This document shows, piece after piece, positions 41,826-50,433 of a stretch of DNA of 51,921 nucleotides. The notes beneath the pieces were generated by a model. It was not told the origin of the DNA, ran no database searches, and worked only from the letters and a program-made list of their open reading frames with translations. This DNA comes from CBDHHC01 sp050633205. Lineage in GTDB: Bacteria > Pseudomonadota > Alphaproteobacteria > Rhizobiales > CBDHHC01. Position 1 is the first letter of the stretch; the number at the start of each line of letters is the position of its first letter. The translations under genes and the position numbers were made by a program. The stretch is taken from positions 1 through 51,921 of the forward strand of contig JBOEGA010000039.1 in assembly GCA_050633205.1 (NCBI GenBank). The letters are read 5' to 3'.

Positions 41826-43052
41826 GTGAATAAGCCGGATGGTGATGTTTTGCGCGCCTCTAACAATTTAGCAGGCACGTCGGACATTCAAGAATCGGGG
41901 GAGCGCAAGAGCGCTTCTAAATCCAAGCCTAAGAATGGCAGTTATTTGCGTGATAAATCGGGAGAACAGGGGCGAAAACGCTCTTCCAGCTCTTCATCAT
42001 ATCGTGGTAGCAGGCGTCGTAAGCGAAGCAGTGGCCATTCTTCTGTATATGCCGCTCTGGATCTGGGTACAAACAACTGCAGGTTGCTGGTAGCCCGCCC
42101 TACACGCCGTGGTTTTATGGTTATAGATGCATTCTCGCGAATCATAAGGCTTGGTGAAGGGGTATCCAAATCAGGCTATCTTTCAGAAAATGCCATGACC
42201 CGGACTATCGAAGCATTAAAGGTGTGTTCCGGTAAAATGATGAGTCGTGGGGTCCAGCGCTCACGTCTGATCGCTACGGAAGCATGTCGAGTTGCAGCTA
42301 ACGGTGAAGAGTTTATCAGTCGCGTTCAGTCCGAGACCGGGTTGAAGCTGGACGTCATCAGCCGTGAAACTGAAGCAAAACTTGCAGTATCTGGTTGTGC
42401 ATCTCTGTTAGACCGGAATTGTGATTGGGCCCTTATTTTTGATATCGGGGGGGGATCCTCCGAGTTGATTTGGCTAGACCTCTCAAAAGCTGAACAGGTT
42501 GCAAAAGGCCGTCGCACGCTGCATGACCGCGTTGAAACTCAGAATTCGATACACGCATGGACTTCGCTGCCTATCGGAGTCGTAAAACTCGCTGAAAAAT
42601 TTGGCGGACATGCTGTTTGCGAGAACGTATTTGAAGATATGGTCGAGCATGTAATGGGCTTGCTTCGTAAATTTGAAAGTGAGCACGGTATTTCTAAGCA
42701 GCTAAAGGGCAGGAATACACATTTTTTGGGAACATCGGGTACAGTAACAACATTAGCTGGAATTCACCTTGGTTTGCGGTCATATGATAGAAACCGTGTA
42801 GACGGTACCTGGATGGATACAGGCAGTGTACGGAATGTTACCAACAGTCTTGTCTCTATGTCATATCAGGAAAGAGTAGCCCAGCCTTGCATTGGTTCAG
42901 AGCGTGCAGACCTTGTGCTGGCGGGTTGTGCTATACTCGAAGCCCTGATACGTATGTGGCCATCTGAGCGTTTGCGGATTGCAGACAGAGGGCTAAGAGA
43001 GGGAATACTGGCAGTATTGATGGCTGAAGACAGAGTGCATCACAAATACTGA
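41826..43052 (+). CDS. Exopolyphosphatase / guanosine pentaphosphate phosphohydrolase family protein
   Basis: A 408-residue Ppx/GppA protein from GTG 41826 behind GAGGAAAA. After ~70 low-complexity Ser/Lys/Arg-rich residues comes the ASKHA-fold ATPase-like core: AALDLGTNNCRLLVARP, RLGEGVSKSGYLSENAM, RLIATEACRVAANGEEF, LIFDIGGGSSELIWL, and THFLGTSGTVTTLAGIHLGL. It hydrolyses polyphosphate or pppGpp. The short C-terminus (ending ILAVLMAEDRVHHKY) lacks the long HD-like domain of E. coli Ppx, as usual in alphaproteobacteria. It is followed 23 bases later by rlmE, a common neighbour. Confidence 0.9.
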   Translation: MNKPDGDVLRASNNLAGTSDIQESGERKSASKSKPKNGSYLRDKSGEQGRKRSSSSSSYRGSRRRKRSSGHSSVYAALDLGTNNCRLLVARPTRRGFMVIDAFSRIIRLGEGVSKSGYLSENAMTRTIEALKVCSGKMMSRGVQRSRLIATEACRVAANGEEFISRVQSETGLKLDVISRETEAKLAVSGCASLLDRNCDWALIFDIGGGSSELIWLDLSKAEQVAKGRRTLHDRVETQNSIHAWTSLPIGVVKLAEKFGGHAVCENVFEDMVEHVMGLLRKFESEHGISKQLKGRNTHFLGTSGTVTTLAGIHLGLRSYDRNRVDGTWMDTGSVRNVTNSLVSMSYQERVAQPCIGSERADLVLAGCAILEALIRMWPSERLRIADRGLREGILAVLMAEDRVHHKY

Positions 43053-43075
43053 GTTGTTCCCGTTAACAGGAATTC

Positions 43076-43821
43076 ATGGACAATACGATTATGGCTAAGT
43101 CAAGTGGCCGAGGCAAAGGTGGTGCAGGTGCCCGGGATCTGCACGTAAAGGTTAAAACCGCCAGAGGCAGAAAACTTTCATCTACCAAATGGCTGCAGAG
43201 GCAGCTCAATGATCCCTACGTGGCTGCGGCAAAACGAGATGGTTATCGTTCGCGGGCAGCATACAAGCTATTGGAAATAGATGATAAATATAGATTATTG
43301 AAGCCTGGTTTCAATGTCGTGGATCTGGGTTGTGCTCCAGGCGGTTGGGCCCAGATAGCGGCAAAAAGGGTAAAAGCTACTGCCGATGAAGGTAAGGTTG
43401 TGGGGATTGATCTTCTTGAAATGGAACCAATTCCAGGGGTGCATTTTATTCAGGGCGACTTTACTGACGATGAATAACCTGAAGAGCTAATGAACTATTT
43501 CGAAGGGCAGAAAGCAAATATTGTTATGTCCGACATGGCCGCTGCGNNGCTGCGGCAACAGGACACAAGCAGACAGATCACCTGCGTATCATTGGTTTAT
43601 GTGAAATTGCACTGGATTTTGCGCAGAATGTTCTCGATAAAGATGGCGTTTTCCTGGCTAAGGTATTACAAGGCGGTACAGAAAACGATCTGCTTAACCT
43701 GATGAAACGGGACTTTTCTATTGTGAGGCACGTAAAACCGAAGGCAAGTCGTGCAGATTCTTCGGAGCTCTATGTTCTCGCTACAGGTTTCAGAGGCTGT
43801 AGTGCTGATAATATCGGGTGA
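43076..43821 (+). pseudogene. rlmE: 23S rRNA 2'-O-uridine methyltransferase RlmE, disrupted here by an in-frame stop and an NN gap
   Basis: RlmE (FtsJ/RrmJ) methylates U2552 of 23S rRNA. The first 133 codons are normal: DPYVAAAKRDGYRSRAAYKLLEIDDKYRLL, SAM site VVDLGCAPGGW, GIDLLEMEPIPGVHFIQGDFTDDE. Then TAA occurs at 43475, yet the same frame continues as PEELMNYFEGQKANIVMSDMAA to the NN at 43546. After the gap the rest follows in another frame (ATGHKQTDHLRIIGLCEIAL ... SSELYVLATGF) to TGA 43819. Around the gap GCCGCTGCG-NN-GCTGCGGCA looks like a duplicated join; deleting 11 bases restores DMAAATGHK. An assembly or base error is more likely than a real pseudogene. AGGA precedes ATG 43076. Confidence 0.88.
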
Positions 43822-43979
43822 CAAACATTTCAAAATGGCTTCCCATTTCCGATAAGAACTGATACAAGCGGGTGTCAACCTTTAAGTTTTATGTGTCATC
43901 TGGGTTTGGAAAGAAGCAGGTAAGCTTTGTCCAGCTACAGAATTCGCACATGCTTATATGAATATAGGAGGTTGGCATT

Positions 43980-45473
43980 ATGCCAAACGGGCTGAATAAA
44001 ACCAATATTGAAACCGCTCTCACGTTTGATGATGTACTGCTTAAGCCCGGACCGTCTGATGTTATGCCGACGGACGTGGATACAAGCTCACATGTTACCA
44101 AATCTATTTCAGTAAAAATTCCAATTCTGTCTTCTGCAATGGACACTGTTACAGAAGCAAGGCTGGCTATTGCTATGGCTCAGTCTGGCGGTATTGGTGT
44201 TATACATAGGAATATGACACCGGAGCAGCAGGCTGATGAAGTTGCACAGGTAAAGAAGTTTGAATCAGGAATGGTTGTCAATCCAGTGACAATTCAACCT
44301 GATGCTACCCTGGCAGAAGCAATGGATCTGATGCACGGGCGCAAGATTTCAGGGATTCCTGTAGTACAAGCTCCTGCCGGCGAAGGCTCCACAGGAAAAC
44401 TGGTTGGCATTCTGACAAACAGGGACGTTCGCTTTGCAACGAATATGAACGAACCTGTTTCTTCATTGATGACAAAAGAGAACCTGATAACAGTCAAAGA
44501 TAATGTTGACAAAGTTGCTGCTAAAAAGCTTCTGCATCAACATCGAATCGAGAAGCTTCTGGTCGTTGATGATCAATATCATTGTGTTGGACTTATAACA
44601 GTTAAAGATATTGAAAAGGCCAGACTTCATCCTGATGCCTGTAAAGATGAGCAGGGCAGGTTGCGTGTTGCTGCAGCTACTACAGTCGGTGAAGACGGCT
44701 TTATCAGAACCGAGCATCTGGTTGCTGCAGGTTGTGACCTTGTGGTTGTTGATACGGCACATGGACATTCAAGTAAGGTTCTCGAAGCTGTTAGCCGTAT
44801 TAAAAAGTTTTCAAATCATGTTCAGGTTATTGCAGGCAATGTTGCTACATCAGAGGGAACAAAAGCTCTGATTGATGCTGGTGCTGATGCCGTTAAGGTT
44901 GGAATTGGCCCCGGATCAATATGCACGACGCGAATAGTTGCAGGTGTTGGTATGCCGCAACTGTCAGCAATTATGGAAGCTGTTGAAGCTGCACAGAATG
45001 CTGGGATTCCTATCATAGCTGATGGTGGGATCAAGTATTCTGGTGATCTGGCTAAAGCAATTGCAGCAGGAGCAGGCTGTGCAATGATAGGCTCTTTGCT
45101 GGCAGGTACTGATGAAAGCCCGGGCGAAGTATTTCTGTTTCAGGGACGTTCATATAAATCCTATCGTGGTATGGGCTCTGTTGGCGCCATGTCTCGTGGT
45201 TCTGCAGACAGGTACTTCCAGCAGGAAGTCCGGGATTCTCTGAAGCTGGTTCCGGAAGGGATTGAAGGGCAGGTTCCATATAAAGGTCCTGCAGGCAGTG
45301 TTGTTCATCAGCTTATTGGTGGGTTAAGGGCTGCAATGGGTTATCTGGGAGCCAAAGATATAAAAGACCTTCAGGAGCGTGCAGAGTTTGTCAGAATTTC
45401 CCCGGCGGCATTGAGGGAAAGCCACGTACATGATGTAACTATAACCAGAGAAAGCCCTAACTACCCAACTTAG
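43980..45473 (+). CDS. guaB: IMP dehydrogenase
   Basis: A 497-residue enzyme oxidising IMP to XMP, the committed step to guanine nucleotides. The N-terminal ALTFDDVLLKPGPSDVMP, two CBS domains inserted at ~95-215 (VTIQPDATLAEAM, ENLITVKDNVDKVAAKKLL), the catalytic Cys C315 in GPGSICTTRI, and the flap YRGMGSVGAMSRGSADRYFQ are all present. The ATG is preceded by a near-perfect AGGAGG. With guaA ~2.7 kb downstream on the same strand, both guanine-specific steps sit in one neighbourhood. Confidence 0.97.
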   Translation: MPNGLNKTNIETALTFDDVLLKPGPSDVMPTDVDTSSHVTKSISVKIPILSSAMDTVTEARLAIAMAQSGGIGVIHRNMTPEQQADEVAQVKKFESGMVVNPVTIQPDATLAEAMDLMHGRKISGIPVVQAPAGEGSTGKLVGILTNRDVRFATNMNEPVSSLMTKENLITVKDNVDKVAAKKLLHQHRIEKLLVVDDQYHCVGLITVKDIEKARLHPDACKDEQGRLRVAAATTVGEDGFIRTEHLVAAGCDLVVVDTAHGHSSKVLEAVSRIKKFSNHVQVIAGNVATSEGTKALIDAGADAVKVGIGPGSICTTRIVAGVGMPQLSAIMEAVEAAQNAGIPIIADGGIKYSGDLAKAIAAGAGCAMIGSLLAGTDESPGEVFLFQGRSYKSYRGMGSVGAMSRGSADRYFQQEVRDSLKLVPEGIEGQVPYKGPAGSVVHQLIGGLRAAMGYLGAKDIKDLQERAEFVRISPAALRESHVHDVTITRESPNYPT

Positions 45474-45520
45474 GGTTGGCAGGTTGAATAAATATAATAA
45501 TAGCGTACAGGTGACTGATT

Positions 45521-45946
45521 ATGAAGAATACAGCGATACTATATCCTCTTTTTGCTCAGGTAACTCTTGTTTTTATTATGTTATTCTGGATGGGGATTGA
45601 GCGCATTGGAGCGATAAGAAAGGGGCAGGTTAAGGCTTCTGATATAGCACGCCGCAATGCTTCTTTTCCTGAGCAGTGCGCTATGGTTAGCAATAACTAT
45701 CATAATCAGTTTGAGTTTCCGGTGTTGTTCTATCTGCTGGTGCCGCTGGTTATGATAACCAATCAGGTCGACATGCTAATGGTCGGTCTGGCGTGGGTAT
45801 ACGTTGGAATACGGTATATCCATGCATATATTCACACAAAAGTTCGCAGCATCACAAAGCGTTTTTTTATGTTTATGATCAGCTGCTTTGTTTTACTTGT
45901 GATGTGGCTGCTTTTTGCAGGCCGCATTATTTTAAGCAGTCTTTAA
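45521..45946 (+). CDS. MAPEG-family membrane protein
   Basis: A 141-residue protein with four predicted membrane helices (~8-27, 62-82, 84-103, 115-138). The pattern RRNASFPEQCAMVSNNYHNQFEFPVLFYLL and later VGIRYIHAYIHT is typical of bacterial MAPEG proteins, relatives of microsomal glutathione transferase and MAPEG eicosanoid enzymes. Its substrate in bacteria is generally unknown. It sits between guaB and the rsmB-like gene with short gaps (47 and 13 bases), so it may be co-transcribed, but a link to purine synthesis is not implied. Confidence 0.9.
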   Translation: MKNTAILYPLFAQVTLVFIMLFWMGIERIGAIRKGQVKASDIARRNASFPEQCAMVSNNYHNQFEFPVLFYLLVPLVMITNQVDMLMVGLAWVYVGIRYIHAYIHTKVRSITKRFFMFMISCFVLLVMWLLFAGRIILSSL

Positions 45947-45959
45947 AGGTAAGTACAGA

Positions 45960-47249
45960 ATGCGGTTTGGTGGCAGGCTTCAGGCAGCGATTGAAGTCAT
46001 AGAAGAAATAGAAAAAAATCATCGTCCTGCAGGGGTTGCACTTGCTGACTGGGGCAAGTCAAATCGATTTGCAGGTTCGGGGGATCGGGCTGCCGTTGGT
46101 AATGTGGTTTATGACACCTTGCGTACCCGCGCTTCTACAGCCTGGAGAATGGGAGATGAAAGTGCACGCTCACTGGTCATGGGCACGCTGGTTTATGAAT
46201 GGGGCGAAACTGCAGAGGAAATTAACCGGCAATTTGTTGATGATAAACATGCGCCGGAAGCACTATCCGGCAAAGAACTGAAGAAGTTTGAGAAAACCAG
46301 CCTTGAAGATGCTCCCGGCTGGGTACAGGCAAATATTCCGGAATGGCTTGAAGGTGTATTCCAGGAAAATTTTGACGAAGAATTTATTGCTGAAGGTGAG
46401 GCACTGACTAAGCGCCCGCCTACTGATCTCAGGGTGAATTCACTGAAAGCAGATAAGGAAAAAGTTGCAAAGGCCCTGACACGTTTTTCCCCGGTAGAGA
46501 CTCCACTGACTAAATCCGGTTTGCGACTGCTGCCATCTGAAGGTATGGGACGTAATGCCAACGTGCTTCCTGAGGCTGGTTATCAGAAAGGCTGGTTTGA
46601 AGTTCAGGATGCCGGCAGCCAGATTGTTTCCGAACTGGTTTACCCTCGTTCAGGAGAGCAGATCCTGGATTACTGCGCAGGTGCTGGTGGTAAAACACTC
46701 GCTATGGCTGCACAAATGGGGAATAAAGGACAGGTTCATGCCTATGACGTGGACAGAAACAGGCTTGCTCCCATCCATGAACGTCTGAAGCGGGCTGGCA
46801 CACGTAATGTACAGGTACACAGCCCTGGAGATGATTTGGAACCTCTTAAGTCCAAAATGGACAGAGTCGTTGTTGATGCCCCCTGCACAGGATCTGGAGT
46901 TTGGCGCAGGCGGCCAGATTCAAAATGGAAGCTGACTGAAGCAGCCCTTGATCAGCGTATTGAAGAGCAGACACAGGTTCTGAACGAAGCTGCTGAGTTT
47001 GTGAAGCCAAATGGTTATTTATGCTATATTACCTGCTCTGTTCTGGCTCAGGAGAACGAGGGACGTATATACAACTTTCTTGAGCAACATGAAGATTTTG
47101 AACTGTTATCAGTAAGTGAGGTCTGGGAAGATTTGTATGGTATGGACAATCTTCAGCCGTGGTCGACTGATACCTACAGTGTTACATTGACGCCAGCAAC
47201 AACACAGACAGACGGCTTCTTCTTTGCTGTTATGGCTCGTAATTCATAA
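45960..47249 (+). CDS. RsmB-like rRNA (cytosine-5) methyltransferase
   Basis: A 429-residue NOL1/NOP2/Sun-family RNA methyltransferase. The N-terminal ~110 residues resemble the NusB-like domain of RsmB. The catalytic domain shows the SAM site ILDYCAGAGGKTLAMAAQM, C309 in DAPCTGSGVWRRRPD (motif IV, release Cys) and C359 in CYITCSVLAQEN (motif VI, nucleophile). It methylates a cytosine in RNA, probably 16S rRNA; the exact position (967 in E. coli RsmB) is inferred from family. The 3' end is 31 bases before the DUF695-RraB gene. Confidence 0.9.
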   Translation: MRFGGRLQAAIEVIEEIEKNHRPAGVALADWGKSNRFAGSGDRAAVGNVVYDTLRTRASTAWRMGDESARSLVMGTLVYEWGETAEEINRQFVDDKHAPEALSGKELKKFEKTSLEDAPGWVQANIPEWLEGVFQENFDEEFIAEGEALTKRPPTDLRVNSLKADKEKVAKALTRFSPVETPLTKSGLRLLPSEGMGRNANVLPEAGYQKGWFEVQDAGSQIVSELVYPRSGEQILDYCAGAGGKTLAMAAQMGNKGQVHAYDVDRNRLAPIHERLKRAGTRNVQVHSPGDDLEPLKSKMDRVVVDAPCTGSGVWRRRPDSKWKLTEAALDQRIEEQTQVLNEAAEFVKPNGYLCYITCSVLAQENEGRIYNFLEQHEDFELLSVSEVWEDLYGMDNLQPWSTDTYSVTLTPATTQTDGFFFAVMARNS

Positions 47250-47280
47250 TAAAAACATGCCTCGTTATCGGGAGAAAATG

Positions 47281-48045
47281 ATGACAGATCACTGGGAATA
47301 TTATCCATGTCAGGTCGAAGATCAGACGGCATTTATCTTTTATGATCATGGGATTAGTGAAACGATTGACGACTTGGGTATTGATACATTTCTATGGCTC
47401 AAGGTTCCATTACAGACGGATAATGGCAGCGGTCTGCCACTTGAAAGTGAATTCGAACAGCTTGCTGTTATCGACGACCTGATTGAAGAGTTTGTTGAAG
47501 GTTACGACGGTGCTTATGTGGGACGTGTAACAGCAGGAAAAGCACGCTTCTTCCACTGTTATCTGAATGTTTCTGAAGATCTTGTTCAGGCATTTGTCAC
47601 ACAGGTAAATGAGCAGACAGGATACCAGACAGAGTATCTGATTGAAGAAGATAAGAACAAGGACCACTACTGGGCTGATCTGTATCCCTCAGACGAAGAT
47701 CTGCACGTTATGCGTGATCTCAAGGTTATGGAAGAACTTGAGGAAAACGGCGATGATTCCAGTAAGGCGAGACGAATTGACCATTGGGTTTACTTTAAAA
47801 CAGAAGAGAATTTGAACATTTTCCAGGAATGGGCCAAAGAAGAAGGCTTCTCGGTTGAGAGTTTCGGCAAAGCTGAAGAGGCTCTGCATGATCATGCCTT
47901 TGTCCTGCAATTCTATATCACTGAACGCCCTGTTATTGAGGAAGTTAGTGAAACCACAGCAAAAATTGTTCGTAAAGCAGAAGAGCTTGATGGGGAATAT
48001 GATGGCTGGGAGACCAGTGTCGAACCCGCAGATCCGGTAAACTAA
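47281..48045 (+). CDS. DUF695 - RraB fusion protein
   Basis: A 254-residue acidic cytoplasmic protein from ATG 47281 (GGGAG six bases upstream; the adjacent ATG 47278 is also possible). Residues ~5-125 match DUF695 (HWEYYPCQVEDQTAFIFYDHGI ... FLWLKVPLQ). Residues ~135-235 match the RraB family (YPSDEDLHVMRDLKVMEELEENGDD, IDHWVYFKTEENLNIFQEWAKEEGF), which in gammaproteobacteria binds RNase E and restrains it. Whether this fusion inhibits RNase E here is unproven. It may be cotranscribed with the methyltransferase before it. Confidence 0.85.
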   Translation: MTDHWEYYPCQVEDQTAFIFYDHGISETIDDLGIDTFLWLKVPLQTDNGSGLPLESEFEQLAVIDDLIEEFVEGYDGAYVGRVTAGKARFFHCYLNVSEDLVQAFVTQVNEQTGYQTEYLIEEDKNKDHYWADLYPSDEDLHVMRDLKVMEELEENGDDSSKARRIDHWVYFKTEENLNIFQEWAKEEGFSVESFGKAEEALHDHAFVLQFYITERPVIEEVSETTAKIVRKAEELDGEYDGWETSVEPADPVN

Positions 48046-48155
48046 GCCCTATGGAGGGTTAACATATACAGGGGTGCGCTTGTGACCATTGCATTGGTTG
48101 CTGACTTGCTGTTATTAGAGCGCATCTCTTACAAACTATTAGAAACTTGAAGCAC

Positions 48156-49703
48156 ATGACAGATCGCATACTTATCATAGACTTTGGCAGCCAGGTAACA
48201 CAACTCATTGCCCGCAGGGTAAGAGAGGCAGGTGTTTACTGTGAGATTGTTCCTTTTAATAAAGCTGAAGAAGTTTTTGAAAGTTTTGATCCAAAGGGCG
48301 TTATCCTCTCTGGTGGACCAGCCAGCGTTGCTGATATGGGAACACCAAGGGCGCCGGAAGCAATTTTTTCATCTGGCCTTCCCATACTGGGTATCTGCTA
48401 TGGTCAGATGACCTTATGTGCTCAGTTAGGCGGACAGGTTGAAAGCTCTGATCATCGCGAGTTTGGCCGTGCAAAAGTCAATGTAAAGAAAAGCTCCCCT
48501 TTGTTTGATGGTGTATGGGAGCAGGGCCAGGATTATGAAGTCTGGATGTCTCACGGAGACAGAGTCAAGGCCCTTCCCGAAGGTTGTGAAGTTATAGCAA
48601 GCTCCGAAGGTGCTCCATTTGCAGCCTATGCAAATGAAGAAAAAAGATACTACGGCCTGATGTTCCACCCGGAAGTTGTACATACTCCTGATGGAGCAAA
48701 GCTTCTTACGAACTTCGTGAATAATATTGCCGGTTGCACAGGTGACTGGACAATGGCTGCTTTTCGTGAGGATGAAATTCAGAAAATTCGCGATCAGGTT
48801 GGCACAGGTCGCGTGATTTGCGGATTATCTGGTGGCGTCGATAGTGCAGTAACTGCAGTGCTTATCCATGAGGCTATCGGTGATCAATTGACATGTATCT
48901 TTGTTGATCATGGTCTTATGCGCATGAATGAAGCCGATGAAGTCGTTCAACTTTTCAGGGAACATTACCATATTCCGCTTGTTCATGTTGATGCGAGCGA
49001 GACTTTCCTTGGAGCACTTGCAGGTGTCTCTGACCCGGAAGTAAAGCGGAAAACAATTGGTAAGCTGTTTATTGATATTTTCGAAGCGGAAGCCGAAAAA
49101 GTTGGTGGTGCCGATTTTCTTGCTCAGGGAACGCTATACCCGGATGTGATTGAAAGTGTCTCATTCACTGGTGGTCCATCGGTTACAATCAAGTCTCACC
49201 ATAACGTAGGCGGCTTGCCTGATCGGATGAACATGAAACTGGTCGAGCCATTACGGGAGCTGTTTAAGGACGAGGTCCGTGTTCTTGGCCGTGAGCTTGG
49301 CTTACCTGAAGTATTTGTTGGCCGTCATCCATTTCCCGGACCTGGCCTTGCAATCCGAATCCCTGGCGATATTACAGAAGAAAAAGCGGATATTCTGCGT
49401 AAAGCTGATGCAGTATATCTGGATGAAATTCGCAAGGCAGGCTTGTATGATGAAATCTGGCAGGCATTTGCTGTATTGCTACCGGTTAGGACTGTCGGTG
49501 TAATGGGGGATGGCCGGACATACGACTATGTCTGTGCTTTAAGAGCTGTGACCTCTACAGATGGTATGACCGCTGATTATTATGACTTTTCCCATGAATT
49601 TCTGGGGCGTACTGCAACCCGGATAATCAATGAGGTGCGTGGTATCAACCGGGTTGTTTACGATATTACTTCAAAACCTCCTGGAACCATTGAATGGGAA
49701 TAG
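48156..49703 (+). CDS. guaA: GMP synthase (glutamine-hydrolysing)
   Basis: A 515-residue enzyme converting XMP to GMP using ATP and glutamine. N-terminal class I amidotransferase: nucleophile C81 in GICYGQMTLC and His in MFHPEVVHT. Then the ATP pyrophosphatase loop GLSGGVDSAVTAV and the GMP-synthase C-terminal domain (HPFPGPGLAIRIPG, VRTVGVMGDGRTYDYVCALRAV, ending SKPPGTIEWE). ATG 48156 begins exactly at the family start (MTDRILIIDFGSQ); a TTG three codons upstream is unlikely. The ribosome-binding site is weak. Confidence 0.97.
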   Translation: MTDRILIIDFGSQVTQLIARRVREAGVYCEIVPFNKAEEVFESFDPKGVILSGGPASVADMGTPRAPEAIFSSGLPILGICYGQMTLCAQLGGQVESSDHREFGRAKVNVKKSSPLFDGVWEQGQDYEVWMSHGDRVKALPEGCEVIASSEGAPFAAYANEEKRYYGLMFHPEVVHTPDGAKLLTNFVNNIAGCTGDWTMAAFREDEIQKIRDQVGTGRVICGLSGGVDSAVTAVLIHEAIGDQLTCIFVDHGLMRMNEADEVVQLFREHYHIPLVHVDASETFLGALAGVSDPEVKRKTIGKLFIDIFEAEAEKVGGADFLAQGTLYPDVIESVSFTGGPSVTIKSHHNVGGLPDRMNMKLVEPLRELFKDEVRVLGRELGLPEVFVGRHPFPGPGLAIRIPGDITEEKADILRKADAVYLDEIRKAGLYDEIWQAFAVLLPVRTVGVMGDGRTYDYVCALRAVTSTDGMTADYYDFSHEFLGRTATRIINEVRGINRVVYDITSKPPGTIEWE

Positions 49704-50135
49704 TTTTGGCTTGCTCATTTCCTTAAGGAAGAGTATACATCATGGTAATAGATTCACTTTACGATGCAAAATCGCAGTGCAATTTATTTATGCATATACG
49801 TACTGAGGGTGGTTATGCCTTGAATTTGCTGGTCTGTTCCACCAAATTTTAGATTATAAGTATTTTACCTTCTTATTATAGGAAATATTAGATAACACGG
49901 TCCAATCACTCAAAAATATTGTATAGTTACACTGCAAATACGATAAATATCTTTTATCAGCCATTTTTGTAGAGTATATGCAGAACAATCGACTTTGGCT
50001 GGAAATTTGGTCATATACGCCGTTTAGCTTTTAACAAGGCGCACGAGTAGGCCCTTCTCCCAAAATTTCGAAGAACTCGGGCTTGCTTAATGCGTTAGCC
50101 TACAAGTCAACATGGATACAAAAAAGGATTTCTCC
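49704..50135. other. 432-base region between guaA and the cold-shock gene, probably including a long csp leader
   Basis: AT-rich after ~49800, then GC-richer from ~50030 to 50100, where GGCCCTTCT and AGAACTCGGGC can partly pair; cold-shock mRNAs often have long structured leaders of this kind. A palindrome TTCCTTAAGGAA lies near 49720, and one small ORF is listed separately. Confidence 0.45.
49742..49852 (+). CDS. Possible 36-residue small protein
   Basis: ATG 49742 is preceded by AAGGAAGAG at workable spacing and reads MVIDSLYDAKSQCNLFMHIR plus 16 residues to TAG. No family recognised. It could equally be noise in the guaA downstream region. Confidence 0.2.
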   Translation: MVIDSLYDAKSQCNLFMHIRTEGGYALNLLVCSTKF

Positions 50136-50345
50136 ATGCAAACAGGTACAGTTAAATTTTACAATGACCAAAAAGGTTATGGTTTCATCGAGCCAGAAAA
50201 CGGCAGCAAAGACGTATTCGTTCACGCTAGTGCTCTTGAGCGCGCTGGTATGCGTGGCCTGCACGAAGGTCAAAAAGTTTCTTTCGATACTGAGCAAGAT
50301 GCCCGTAGCGGTAAAATTGCAGTATCGACTATTCAAGCTGCATAA
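50136..50345 (+). CDS. Cold-shock domain protein
   Basis: A 69-residue single cold-shock domain. RNP1-like KGYGFIEP and RNP2-like DVFVHASAL are intact, along with the opening MQTGTVKFYN and the GQKVSFDTEQD.RSGK.AVS ending. Such proteins bind single-stranded RNA/DNA and loosen mRNA structure, at low temperature or constitutively. The ATG at 50136 has AAAGGA upstream and starts exactly where the family does; an ATG at 50112 adds eight residues. A hairpin terminator follows. Which csp paralogue this is cannot be told. Confidence 0.93.
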   Translation: MQTGTVKFYNDQKGYGFIEPENGSKDVFVHASALERAGMRGLHEGQKVSFDTEQDARSGKIAVSTIQAA

Positions 50346-50388
50346 TTAGCTTACATACAGTTTAAACTTATTAGTTTTATAACTGTTA

Positions 50389-50413
50389 AATCCCCGGCCA
50401 TTGGTCGGGGATT
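50389..50413 (+). terminator. Rho-independent terminator after the cold-shock gene
   Basis: AATCCCCGGCC (50389-50399) pairs with GGTCGGGGATT (50403-50413) with one G-T wobble, then GTTATTTG. It separates the convergent csp and nudC genes. Confidence 0.75.
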
Positions 50414-50433
50414 GTTATTTGTAGTGTAGAAAC

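Noticed and set aside
43822..43979. Possible purine-type riboswitch before guaB
   Set aside because: No conserved purine-aptamer core or adjacent terminator can be seen; only a strong ribosome-binding site is present.
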